This document shows positions 1 to 11,900 of a DNA stretch of 29,505 bases, one piece after another. The notes beneath the pieces are model-generated. The model saw only the letters and a program-made list of their open reading frames with translations, had not been told where the DNA came from and made no database searches. How positions within the stretch are numbered: the first letter of the stretch is position 1; the number at the start of each line of letters is the position of its first letter. The stretch comes from a virus: IMG/VR virus record IMGVR_UViG_3300030085_004084, positions 1,899-31,403 of that record; one strand, 5' to 3'. The translations under genes were made by a program, and so were the position numbers.

Positions 1-393
1 GACTTTGAGTGTTATACACGGGACCATGGTATTGTCAAAGGTGAATACATTTGTACTTTAGATAATTACCATCAAGATCCTGATGCAGTTGATTATGCAA
101 CATCAGAGAATCCTGCTGAACATAAGTCACATAACTTGATTGAACTTGACAATGGACAGTTTGCACTGTATCCAAACAATCGAATGCGTATCTATGATAA
201 CAGTTTGACACCTGAAGATCCAAAGATGCCAGACTTCAAGGTATCAACGATTGAGTATTCTGTAGAGAATGGTTTTGATCGTCTTGGTATGGGACGAGAG
301 GATGAATACTTCTGGAAAACCTCTAAGGAACGTCAGGAGGAGGATACAGTTGATATGTATCACTCACAAGATGGACGTTATGCTGACCCATAG
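1..393 (+). CDS. Unrecognised structural-cluster protein, C-terminal part (5' truncated by window edge)
   Basis: The frame is open from the first base to the TAG at 391-393, giving about 130 residues. No start codon in this frame precedes the ATG at 136, so the gene very probably begins upstream of the window. The visible part is acidic and aromatic-rich. It contains PNNRMRIYDNSLTPEDP followed by MPDFKVSTIEYSVENGFDR and ends in a charged tail (KTSKERQEEDTVDMYHSQDG). No signal peptide, membrane segment or catalytic motif is visible. It lies just upstream of gp25, a position that in T4-like cyanophages commonly holds gp5/gp53-type baseplate genes and small conserved hypotheticals. A virion or virion-assembly role is inferred from position only; I cannot name the family. 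Confidence 0.85.
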   Translation, partial: DFECYTRDHGIVKGEYICTLDNYHQDPDAVDYATSENPAEHKSHNLIELDNGQFALYPNNRMRIYDNSLTPEDPKMPDFKVSTIEYSVENGFDRLGMGREDEYFWKTSKERQEEDTVDMYHSQDGRYADP

Positions 394-416
394 ATAGTAA
401 TTATATTTTAAGTCAA

Positions 417-575
417 ATGGAAGACAATCTGCTCAGAGAGATCAATAACGATAAACAAACTCCGAAAAATAAAAGAATTGTAAATGAGGATGGTTTGTTT
501 GAATCTGAAGAGGATTGCAGTCATCCAGATCATGTATGTAAGTGTGGACAACAAACTCTGTCAGAACACACCTAA
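417..575 (+). CDS. Small 52-residue protein with a Cys/His cluster (possible zinc knuckle)
   Basis: ATG at 417 opens a 52-codon frame ending at the TAA at 573-575. It fills the space between the upstream protein (stop at 393) and gp25 (start at 604). The N-terminal half is charged (MEDNLLREINNDKQ...). The C-terminal half carries CSHPDHVCKCGQ, a cluster of three Cys and two His that could bind one metal ion. The CKCG end is typical of small zinc ribbons or knuckles. The stop codon lies inside the late-promoter motif CTAAATA at 572-578. I see no strong Shine-Dalgarno sequence. Function is unknown; metal binding is inferred from the cysteine and histidine spacing. The tight fit between neighbours and the compact motif argue that it is a real gene rather than chance. 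Confidence 0.6.
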   Translation: MEDNLLREINNDKQTPKNKRIVNEDGLFESEEDCSHPDHVCKCGQQTLSEHT

Positions 576-578
576 ATA
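572..578 (+). promoter_or_regulatory. T4-type late promoter motif ahead of gp25
   Basis: CTAAATA matches the late-promoter core used by T4-like phages (T4 consensus TATAAATA, recognised by the gp55/gp33 late sigma system; cyanophage versions often CTAAATA). It lies 25 bases before the GTG of gp25, and the same motif recurs at a similar distance before gp8, gp13 and gp15. The TAA of the upstream small ORF is embedded in the motif. Confidence 0.7.
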
Positions 579-603
579 AAGCAGATTTATAGTATCTACT
601 CAG

Positions 604-1005
604 GTGCCAGCACAAAGGACCAGTAAAGCGTTTCGTGACGTGAGTGCCACTTTTCAGGTTAATCCCCTGAATTTTGACATCGTCTCACTCCGTAATGAGA
701 ATGCGATTGCGAGATCAGTTCGTAATCTCATTCTGACAATTCCTGGTGAGAGACCATTCAATCCTGTTCTGGGTTCAAATGTTTATAAGTTATTATTTGA
801 GAACTTTGATTCACAGACAGCATTTGCAATCAGAACTCAGATTGAGATTTGTCTTAAAAACTTTGAACCAAGAATTGCTGTAGAAAAGGTGGATGTAGCA
901 CCTGACTTTGAAGCTCATGAGTTCAATGTCACGATAACATATAAAATCGTTGGTATTGAAGCAGAGATACAACAACTCCAGTTCGCATTAGAACCCACTA
1001 GGTAA
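604..1005 (+). CDS. gp25: Baseplate wedge subunit gp25
   Basis: This 133-residue protein matches the usual length of T4 gp25 (132 aa) and the gpW/gp25 lysozyme-like fold family, a non-enzymatic core component of contractile baseplates. Signatures are SVRNLILTIPGERPFNP at about residues 38-54, then a segment ending in LFENFDSQTA, and NFEPRI at about 86-91. These parallel T4 gp25 segments GIITTRKGSRPFDP, LFENMTPLTA and NYEPRI. The start is GTG at 604. No ATG occurs anywhere in the frame, and an in-frame stop at 577-579 closes it upstream, so GTG is the only sensible start giving full length. gp25 forms the core bundle of each wedge with gp6 and gp7 and contacts the first sheath ring. gp6 starts one base after its stop codon. 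Confidence 0.95.
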   Translation: MPAQRTSKAFRDVSATFQVNPLNFDIVSLRNENAIARSVRNLILTIPGERPFNPVLGSNVYKLLFENFDSQTAFAIRTQIEICLKNFEPRIAVEKVDVAPDFEAHEFNVTITYKIVGIEAEIQQLQFALEPTR

Positions 1006-1006
1006 G

Positions 1007-2908
1007 ATGCCTTTAGTAAATTTCAGTAGTGTCGATTTTGATGAGATTAAACAATCCATCAAAGATTACCTCAAGTCAAACTCCGAGTTTACGGATTATG
1101 ATTTTGATGGATCAAACTTATCGACCATCCTAGACACGTTAGCATATAACACATACATTGCTTCATACAATGCCAACATGGTATCGAATGAAGTATTTCT
1201 TGATAGTGCGACTCTGAGAGAAAACGTTGTATCAATTGCAAGAAATATTGGATATCTCCCTCGTTCTAGAAAATCATCAAAAGCCAATATCAGTTTTTCA
1301 GTTGATGCATCTGGATCAAACACTGTAGCTGTTACATTGAAAGCTGGTCCTGTTTGTTTGAGTTCTTCTACGTTTGCAAAACAATCATTTACATTCTGTG
1401 TGATGGAAGACATCACTGTTCCTGTAGATTCAACTGGAACTGCGGTCTTCTCGGACATTGAAATTTGTGAAGGTTCATATTTGACACAGACATTCGCTGT
1501 CAACTCAAGAACACCGAATCAAAGATATGTCTTACCAAATGCTGGTATCGATACTGACACCATCAATGTTATTGTGAGAGAGACACAACAATCATCTGTC
1601 AAGAGAAAGTTCATTCAATATGATAGTTTAATTGGTGCTGGTAAAGATACACCTCTTTATTTCTTGAGAGAGACTGAGGGTGAGAGATATGAACTGTTGT
1701 TTGGTGATGGTGTCTTTGGTGTTCCTGTAGAAGAACCAAACTTCATTGAAGCATCTTACCTTTCATGTAGTGGTGCAACTCCAAATGGTATTTCATCATT
1801 CTCATTTGCTGGTAGACTTCTCGACAACAATGATAACCCACTCACTGAGGGTATTTCTGGTGTTACTGTCAATAGAGCATCAGGTGGTGGTGATTCAATC
1901 GAGAGTGTTGAATCGGTTAAGAAACTGGCACCTAACATCTATGCATCACAACATAGAGCTGTTACAGCATCTGACTTTGAAACTATTGTTCCAAGAATCT
2001 ACACTGAGGCTGAATCAGTAACATCATATGGTGGTGAAGAACTTGACCCACCACAGTTTGGCAAAGTCTTCATCAGTATCAAACCATATAATGGTGTTTT
2101 CTTATCTGAAGAAGTAAAGAGAAATATTCAACTTCAACTTAGAAAGTATTCTGTAGCTGGTATCATTACAGAAATCACTGATCTGAAGTATCTGTATGTT
2201 GATGTTGAATCGAACGTTTACTATGATACAAATAAAGCAGATGGAGCAGCTCAAGTTAGATCAGCTGTCACTAATAACCTTATAAAATACGCTGATTCTA
2301 CTCAGTTAAATAAGTTTGGGGCTAGATTCAAGTATAGTAAATTTGGAAAGGTTGTTGATGATAGTCATGAGGCTATTACATCAAACATTACCACAATCAA
2401 CATGAGAAGAGACTTAACACCTTCTCTCAATCAGTTTGTAGAATACACTCTGGGATTTGGTAATCGTGTTCACCTCAAGAGTGAAATTGGATTCAATATT
2501 AAGTCATCTGGATTCACTGTAAGTGGTATCAGTGGCACTGTTTATATGAGTGATGCACCAAATGCAGATCTGACTACAGGAACTATCTTCCTGTTCAAAT
2601 TATCTTCTCCAACTGAACCAGTCATTGTCAAGAGAAACATTGGAGTCATTGATTATGTTAAAGGAATCATCAAACTGAATCCACTGAACGTATTATCAAC
2701 TGAAGTTACTCGCGGAACAAGTCTCATTGAGATTTCCGCCTGTCCTTTCTCCAATGATGTAATTGGTCTTCAGGACCTTTACTTACAGTTAGATACTCAA
2801 CAACTGACTGTCAATATGATTCCTGATTCAATTTCATCTGGGGCTGACGTATCAGGTGGAAATTACTCTGTAACATCCAGCTATTCAAACGGATCACTAA
2901 CACGATAA
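1007..2908 (+). CDS. gp6: Baseplate wedge subunit gp6 (Baseplate J family)
   Basis: At 633 residues it is close to T4 gp6 (660 aa). The N-terminus (MPLVNFSSVDFDEIKQSIKD, then YDFDGSNLSTILDTLAYNTY and NEVFLDSATLRENV) is the usual helical gp6 start seen in T4-like phages and related to P2 gpJ. The central segment ELLFGDGVFG, followed by AVTASDFETIVPRIYTEAE and VFISIKPYNG, is typical of the Baseplate J region. gp6 dimers bridge adjacent wedges and form the continuous inner baseplate ring that rearranges when the sheath contracts. The ATG is one base after the gp25 stop, and the next gene begins six bases after its own stop, so the three are probably co-translated from the late transcript starting near 590. 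Nothing looks truncated. Confidence 0.95.
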   Translation: MPLVNFSSVDFDEIKQSIKDYLKSNSEFTDYDFDGSNLSTILDTLAYNTYIASYNANMVSNEVFLDSATLRENVVSIARNIGYLPRSRKSSKANISFSVDASGSNTVAVTLKAGPVCLSSSTFAKQSFTFCVMEDITVPVDSTGTAVFSDIEICEGSYLTQTFAVNSRTPNQRYVLPNAGIDTDTINVIVRETQQSSVKRKFIQYDSLIGAGKDTPLYFLRETEGERYELLFGDGVFGVPVEEPNFIEASYLSCSGATPNGISSFSFAGRLLDNNDNPLTEGISGVTVNRASGGGDSIESVESVKKLAPNIYASQHRAVTASDFETIVPRIYTEAESVTSYGGEELDPPQFGKVFISIKPYNGVFLSEEVKRNIQLQLRKYSVAGIITEITDLKYLYVDVESNVYYDTNKADGAAQVRSAVTNNLIKYADSTQLNKFGARFKYSKFGKVVDDSHEAITSNITTINMRRDLTPSLNQFVEYTLGFGNRVHLKSEIGFNIKSSGFTVSGISGTVYMSDAPNADLTTGTIFLFKLSSPTEPVIVKRNIGVIDYVKGIIKLNPLNVLSTEVTRGTSLIEISACPFSNDVIGLQDLYLQLDTQQLTVNMIPDSISSGADVSGGNYSVTSSYSNGSLTR

Positions 2909-2914
2909 GAAATA

Positions 2915-5900
2915 ATGACATTAGATAGAGTAAAATTCCAGGATGTAGTTGCTGATCAACTTCCTGCCTTTATCAAAGAGGATTTCCCATTACTCGTAGA
3001 CTTTCTGGAACAGTATTATGTTTCAGTAGAAACTCAAGGTGCTCCGTTTGACCTTCTCAATAATATTGACAAATATGTTAATGTCGAACAACTGACAGGA
3101 CTGACAGCAAATGCAGTTCTTTCAGAAGACATTGATACTATAACAGATACAATTAGTGTTGGTGTTGCTGGAAACTTTACTGAAGGTTTCCCTAAAAGGA
3201 ATGGTCTAATTAAAATCGATAATGAGATCATCTCATATGAATCTAAGACTGACACATCTTTTGAAGGATGTGTCAGAGGATTCAGTGGTATCACCACCTA
3301 TACTACTGATACTCCCGATAGATTAGGATTTCAAAGTACTTCTATCCCCAGCACACACAGTGAAGGTGCAGTAGTAGAAAATCTGAATGTACTGTTTCTT
3401 CAGGAGTTCTTCAAGAAATTAAAACTGCAATTAAGTCCTGGTTTTGGTGATAGAAAGTTAAAGACTGATGCAAAGAACTTTATCATCAACAGTGATAGTT
3501 TTTACAAGACAAAGGGAACAGATACATCATATAAAATTTTATTTAAAGCTCTGTTTGGTGAAACTGTTGACATCATTCGTCCAAGTCAGTTCCTCTTCAG
3601 ACCATCTGATGCATCTTATAATGTAACAGAGGATATCGTTGTAAAGAAAGACATTGGTGATCCACTCGACCTCAAGAATCTGACACTGTTCCAAAAGTCT
3701 TCTGGTGCCCGTGGAACTGTGACTAATGTAAATCAAGTTCAGTATGGTGGTGGAGATTACTATCAACTGAGTATTGACTCAGGTTATGAAAGAGATATCA
3801 ATACAAGACAGGGAACAATTTTTGGTACATTCCAACCAAACCCCAAAACTAAGATTCTTGAAAAGATTGGTGCTGGAGCAACTATCATTGATGTTGACTC
3901 AACTGTAAGTTTCCCCACAACTGGAAAACTGAGAACAGTTGATATTGATGGTAATGACGTATCAATTGCATATACTGGAAAGACTTTAACACAGTTTTTG
4001 AATGTATTTGATGTTCCCTCTACAATTGCATCAAAAACAGATTTAAGACTTGATGATTACTCCTATGCATATGTTGGTATTGGAACTGATGAGGAGATCA
4101 GAGTTCAAGTTACATCAACATTGAAAGAACTTGAAATTAAAGGTAAGAACTACTTCTTTAATAAAGAAGATACAGTACAAATTAAGTCATTCGGTATTGA
4201 AGATGAATCAACTCTCGCATCAAGATGGTTGGTCAATGCAAAATCTAACTATGAAGTATTTGATGTAAGTGTTATCGATTTAATTGCAAACAAATATGCA
4301 ATAACAACATATGATGAACATGACCTAGAGCAAGGTTATCTTGTTGAGATGACTGATAATGCTGGAAATGTAGTTAGAGCAGATGTTACGGATGTCACTG
4401 GTAAGACTACTCTTAATATCAAATCATCAGCACCCCTTAATCTAAGCAGTACTTATATTCTTGAGAATCAACTTCTCAGACCTAATTCTACTACATACGG
4501 ATATCTTAACTCCTCTACTGCAAACGTACAGAACACTTATAGTAAGTTTGATGGTGATGTTATTGTTGCAAGTAATTCATTACCAAACTATGTCAATGAA
4601 CCAATAAACCCATATAATAAGTCATTGAAGTTCACTGGTGCTGCTTTACCTAATGCATCAGATACCATTGACTTTCAAACGAATCATGGTTTCTATACTG
4701 GTGATGCTGTATTTTATAAACCAGCAATCATCACAACTACAACCGTAACACCTAACGGAGTTACATTAGTAACAACCACAGAGAGTCAGTTTGAAAATCT
4801 TGAATCGGCTGTATACTATGTGAAGAGAGTAAACAGCACACAAATTAAACTCTCAAGAAGTAGATCAGATATTTTCAGAGGTGTCTTTGTAACTTTCTCT
4901 GGAAGTGTAACAGATAACGAATTTACATATTATAACTTCTACAACAAACCCATTACACCACAAGGGATTTACAGAGAATTCATAACACCAATTAGAGAAG
5001 CTGGTGATTTCCAGACACTTCCTGGTTACAATGGAATGTTCATCAACGGTGTTGAACTGTTGAACTATAAATCAGATGATACTGTATTTTATGGACCAAT
5101 TAAGAGTCTTGATGTAACTGGTCAAGGAAGTGGATATGATATCATAAGCCCACCTCGATTTGTAATCAATGACACGATTGGTAGTGGTGCTACTGGAACT
5201 GCAGCAGTTGAAGGTATCTTAGAAAGAATTGATATTATTGATTCTGGATTTGATTTCCTTAAAACACCAGTTGTCAGGATTTCTGGTGGTAACCCAGAAG
5301 TAGAAGCAAGTGCAGAGGTCAATGTTTCACCAGTCATCTATGAGGTGAACATCAATACCGAGAAAAATGGTAATATCAATCATGAAACTGATTCTATTGG
5401 TTTCTCAACATTCCATAGATTCAAACAGAATGAGAGAATCATTTATGATACCAAGGGGATGAGATCAGTTCCAGGTCTCTCAACTAACTCTTCTTACTAT
5501 GTGAACGTCGTTGATAACTTCAATATTCAACTCCATAACACTCCAGCAGACTCCCAAGCAGGTATCAATACGATAACCTTTAATATTGGTGAGTATGGTC
5601 AAGGAACCCAGTCTCTCAGATCATCAGAAAGAAAGAATATTGTAACTAATGTAATTGTTACTAACTCTGGTAAGGGATATAAAAATAAGAAGAGAGCTGT
5701 TGTTGCAACTGGAATCAACACAGCCACAGATGTAATTAGTATCACCAAACATGGTTATAGTGAAGGTGAAGTTATTCAGTATGCAGCTGGATCAACTCCA
5801 ATTGAAGGTTTATCGACCTCTGTCGATTACTATGTCAGAAAGATTGATAATAACTCATTCTCTTTGAGTGAAGTAGGTACAGGTGCTACGAATGCGAAGT

Positions 5901-8900
5901 ATTACTATGAACATGATATAGTAACCGATCTCAAGAGTCAAGGTGATGGTAATTTCAATTATCAACCTATTACTGTTAGTGTTGAAGGAGTTACTGGAAT
6001 CACCACTCGATCTGGTCAAGATTTTCAGTGTAAGATTCAACCAGTCTTTAGGGGTCATATTGACTCAGTTGACCTGACTGCAGAGGGAACTGATTATGGA
6101 TCTTCCGAAATCCTCAATTTCAACAGACAACCTGAGTTTGTATTTGAAGGTGGTAAATTAGCTCAGGCAACACCAGTTATTAATAATGGTCAAATCGTTG
6201 ATATCATCATTACAAATCCAGGTAGTGGTTACGTTTCACCACCTAATATTACAATCACTGGTGCTGGTAAATTTGCAAAACTTACACCAATTCTTGAGAA
6301 TGGTAGACTATCAAAAATTATCATTGTCGGTCCAGGTGTTGACTATGTTGCTGGTGAAACATTCCTTACAATTACAAACCCTGGTGTTGATGCATTAGTT
6401 GAAGCTGAGATTAATGAGTGGAATGTCAACCTCTTCACTAGAAACTTCGATGCTGTTGGAGAAGATGATGGTTTTGTGGAGGAGAACTTGGCTAATGATT
6501 CTACACAATATTGTCACATCTACACACCAAGACCTCTTAGAGAATCGACATATGTTCTCACAACGAATGGTGAGACTTTCTATGGTATAGCTGATCTTGA
6601 AAAAGCTGGTGGTGTTGAAGTTACTGGTGGATTCCACTCCCCTATTCTTGGTTGGGCATATGATGGAAATCCAATCTATGGTCCCAATGGATACACAGAT
6701 AGGTCAGGTGGTGTTGTCAAGCAACTGAAGTCTGGATATAACCTTTCAGTAAATCTAACTAATAGACCACCTGTTGGTATATTCCCTGAAGGTTTCTTTG
6801 TTGAGGATTATCAATTTACTAATGAAGGAGATCTCGATATCCACAATGGAAGGTTCTGTGTCACCCCAGATTTCCCCAATGGTACATATGCTTACTTTAC
6901 TACGTTAGAGACGTTTGTAGACGCTTCTGGACCCTTTAAAAACTACAAGAGACCAGCTTTCCCATATGTCATTGGTGATACCTTACATTCAAAGAGAAAT
7001 GAGTTCAATTACAAAACCACTTCAAACCAAATTGACTATGATATTCAAAATGGTGAGTGGTTTAGAAACACAGCTGTATACAACACCAACAGTAAGAACA
7101 GTGGATATGATTACATCTTTGATTCCAATAAGATCAAGAAACAAACTATTGACGTAACAGCGTCATCTCTCGGTGTATTGAGTGGTGTTGGTATTGTTAC
7201 TGGTGGTACAAACTATCAAGTTGGTGATGAATTAGTATTTGACAATAGTCAATCTAGTGGTAGAGCAGCTCAGGGTAAAGTATCATCCATTGAAGGAAAG
7301 AGAGTCGATACTGTAAGTGTAGCCACAACTCAGATAGACAATATTGAATTCAACAAATACTTCTCTCTGAATCAGTTTATCGGATTTAGTTCAACACCAC
7401 ACAACCTGAACAACCTCGATATATTGAACATCGATGGTCTATCAACTTATTATAAAGGGTTTGATGGCTCTTATCAAATCGGTGTTAGAAGTGACACCTT
7501 CATAACCACTCTTGGTATTGGTACGACTGGAACCACTGGTCTTTCCACATACTTCTATATCTCTGGTGCTTTGGAATTCCCATTCATCAGACCAAATGAC
7601 ATTTTAGGAATTGGTACAGAGAAAGTTAAAGTTCTGAATATTGATGAACAGACCCAGAGAATTCGTGTTCTGAGAGAACAAGAGGGAACGGTTGGTTCTG
7701 CCCATACCAATAAATCGGTCCTTACACAAGACTCTAGGAAGTTTACAATCAATGTAGGATCTATCACTACAGAGAAGTATTTTAGAGTCAATGAGGAACT
7801 GTACTTTGAACCAACAGAAGCTGTTGGTATTGGAACAACAACTGGTAATGGTGTCGGTACAGTAGTAACATTCAGAAACCCAGGTGTTGGTAAATCAACT
7901 ATCTTTATTGATCCACAAGCCATTTACTACAGAAATCATGGTATTAAGATTAATGATGTAGTCACATATGCAACAAACGGTGGAACATCTCTTGGTGTTT
8001 GGAATGGTATCTCGACAACTTACACAAGTCTCGATGAATATGATGTTCTTTATGCATCACCAATTTCAAAAGACTTTATTGGAATCTCTTCTCACAAAGT
8101 TGGTATTGGTTCTAGTGGATATGTTGGTATTAATACCACCACAGGTCTATTCTTCTTCACAAGTTTAGGAACTGGTGATCATCACAGCTTTAAGACTCAG
8201 AGAACGGACATCTTACAAGCATCAGTCAATAAGAACGTTGTCACTGTATCTACGGCATCAACTCATGGTCTCAATCTCAATGATAAGGTAAATGTAACAA
8301 TCAAACCAACAGGTGATCAAACTGTTGATGTGAGATATGACGACTTCAACAGAAGAATTGTATTCGACCCAATTACCTTCACTTCAGGTAATGTTGATAC
8401 ACAAATCAACACCGTCACAGTTACCAATCATGGATTCAGAGTTGGTGAAAAGGTAATCCACACTTCTAGCAATCCAGCTGGTGGTCTTGAGAATGAAGTA
8501 ATGTATTATGTTATTCCATTCGACACCAACAGAGTTAGATTTGTCAAACATAAGTTTGAGGTTCTTGAACAGGAACCTTCGTTTGTCAATATCACATCAC
8601 AAGGTTCTGGTGGTACACTTTCAAGAATCAACCCTCTGGTCACAACTAGAAAGAACAATAATCTTAAATTTGATCTTAGTGACTCATCACTCTCTTTCCT
8701 TTCTAATGGAGTGAGATATCCAGCATTCAAGATGAGAATTTATCTTGATCAAGAGTTCAACAAAGAGTTTGTTACTACTGGCAAAAAAGAGGATAAGTCC
8801 TTTGAGGTTACAAACACTGGATCCGTTGGAATCGATTCAGATGCAAATCTGACAGTTGAAATAACCGATGATGTTCCTACCAGACTATACTATAAGTTTG

Positions 8901-11900
8901 ATCCTATCAACCTTGATCTTATTCTAGAAAATAAGAGAGGAATTGTTATTGATGATGATGACTCTGCGTTTAATCAAATTAACATAGAAAAGAGCATCTA
9001 CAGTGGTCAACACAGACTGACAGGAGCTGGTAATACAGAATTCACCTATGAAGTCACCACAACTCCTGAGGTTTCGGTTTATACAAGATCAAATTCTGAA
9101 TCATCCTACACCACTAATGCCACCAATCCATTTGGTGCAATTGCTGATGTTAATTTGACTAATTCTGGTAACAGTTATAGAAGACTACCAAAGATTTCCA
9201 GAGTTATAAGTGGAATTGGAACAGATGCTATCTTAGAAGCTCAATCCAATACTATTGGAAATATTCTCCAGAACAGATTTGATTCTGAGAACATTGGTTT
9301 CGATTATCCAACTGACGAGACACTGAGACCTGTTGCTAATCTCCCAGAGATTCTTCAGTTGGAGTCATTGACATCCTTTGAATCCATTGGTATCACTTCG
9401 TTTGGAAGGAACTACTTACTACCAGCTGAACTTGTAGTTATTGATGGATACACTAAGAAAGTTCTTCCAGAAGTAGATATTAGATATGAGATTGGTGATC
9501 CAAAGGTCAAGATTTTCAACAACACCACTGGAATGTACAACGTTCCACCAAGAATTGTTCCAGTCAAGAACAGTAATGGTGTTGGTATTTCATCACTGAC
9601 TTTTGACAGTACGACAAAGATTGTAAGACTCTTTTTGGATCAGTCTTTCCCAACAGCTAGAGACTTCCCATTTGTTGTTGGTAAGAAGATCCTCGTAGAA
9701 AACATTAGTATTGGTTTTAATTCTACTGGACAAGGATACAACTCCTCAGATTATGACTATAATCTTTTCCCTGTAACCACTGTGTTCCCACAGTTGGGTG
9801 GTAGTGGAGCATACATCGAATATAGTCTCAAAGACTATCTTGAAGTTGGTGAAGAACCTGGAAATGTCGTACCACTCACAAATCTTGGTAGAGTAGTTCC
9901 AGAGGAACATTTCCCACTGTTTGAGACTACTCTTGGAACCAATGACTTCCTCTTAGGTGAGACTGTGGTCAATGGTAATATTGAGGGTGAAGTTGAAGCC
10001 TGGGTAAGTAATATCGAACAACTTAAGGTTTCTACACCTAAGGAGTTTGGTCTTGGTACGGTAGTCAGAGGTTTGAGTTCAAACACTCAAGCTGTTATTC
10101 TGAAGAAGTGGGACTTCGACGCTGAGATTACAACTGGTGTTGGTGCTACTGTAGTTCGTGGTTGGCAGAATAACGCTGGTTTCTTGAATGATAATCTCCA
10201 AAGATTACCCAATAACGAATACTATCAGAGATTCTCATATTCACTCTCCTCCAAAGTTCCCTATCAGGAGTGGGATGAGGTAGTAACTAGTCTGAACCAC
10301 ACAGCTGGTTTTGCCAAGTTTGCTGATTATCAACTTGAGAGTATTGAGTCTGATCCAGGTGGAGCAATTGCTAGACCTAAGGATTCTAACATCGAAGTAA
10401 TTGTCGATATTATTGGAGAGGCTGATCTCAATTGTGTTTATGACTTCGACTTAGTATCTGAGGGAACCCAGTATGTCAATGGTGTACTGGCCTCTAATGA
10501 AATCTTCTTTGAGAACAAGATTCTTACAGATTACTTCCAGTCTGTCGGAAACAGAGTCCTTTCTATTGATGATGTTAGTTATCTCTTCAATAGTAATGAA
10601 AGAGGAGAAGCATTTGAACCAATTGCAAGATATGACACCAATTACATCTTCAATAAGATCTTTACGTTCGCTAAAGATAATGTTTATACAGATGAAAGAC
10701 AATTCTCTATTGTCAATTTGATTCAAGACAGCACTCTTGGGTATACCAATGAGTATTCGATTATTGAGACATATCCAAGACTTGGTTTCTATGATTATGG
10801 TAGAGCTACCGATGGTTGGGATTTGACTTTTAATCCAGTCAAGTTTGAATTCAACACATATAACACCTCAACTCTGGCATTCAGTCTCCTTGATGGTGTA
10901 TCTGGTATTGGTTCACAAGCTCTTGGTAATATTGTTGACATCACTGGAAAACAAGTCAGTGTTTCAACTGGTACAACTACAACAGTTGCATCTTTCCCAA
11001 CAACCAATAGAGCAGCTAAGATTCTGACAATGGTTGAAGCAACCTCTGGAATCGCATCTGGTAGATATGACGCTACTGAACTCAATATTGTTCATGATGG
11101 AACTACGGTATCTCTACTTGAATATGGTGACATGCAGAACACCATTGACAATTATGGTAGTAGCACTGGTTTGGGAACATATCATTCCTACATTGATGGT
11201 GGACTTGTCAAGATTGATTTCACCCCATCTGTTGCTGGAACAATGGAATCTCAGACTTCAATGACCTTGATTTCTGACTCTGGAACAACCGTAGGTTTGT
11301 TCAACTTTGACGTATCCCAAATTAATTCTACTCATACGGCAATTTCAGCCTCTGGTTCACCATCGGCTACAGTGGTTTCCACTTATGCCACTCCTTATGA
11401 GTCAGCCTATCATATTGTTCTTGTTAAGGATACAACAAACAATTTGTATGAGATGTTTGAGTTCGCCATGATTGATTCCTCATCAAATGAGGCATTTGTT
11501 GAGTTTGGTAATATCGGTCCTAGCCTTGGTCAGGTTGGTATTACATCAGTAGGAACAGCCAAGAACGTAACATATACACCAAACGCCAACATTGACGTAG
11601 AAGTCAAGATGTTTGGTATTCAGATGAAGATCTTTGATGGTAACTCAGATCCTCAAGAAATCGATATGAACAATGTTGTTCTTACTTCAGATAATGATCA
11701 ATATAGAGGAACTAAGTTAGACCTTCAGACATCTTTTGGTCTCTACCATGATGGTTTTGAAATCTTCAGAAGAGTCTTTGATGGAAGTAGTGCATCTATT
11801 GTAGATACTGGTACAACTTCTATCAATGTTCCAAATCACTTCTTTGTAACTGGTGAAAAGGTTCTTTACACTCATGTTGGAACTGGATCTTCAAACGCTA

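Noticed and set aside
5101-6420. A CRISPR-like or tandem DNA repeat suggested by the recurring protein motif
   Set aside because: The repeats are conserved only at amino-acid level and unevenly spaced; there are no identical direct repeats with regular spacers.
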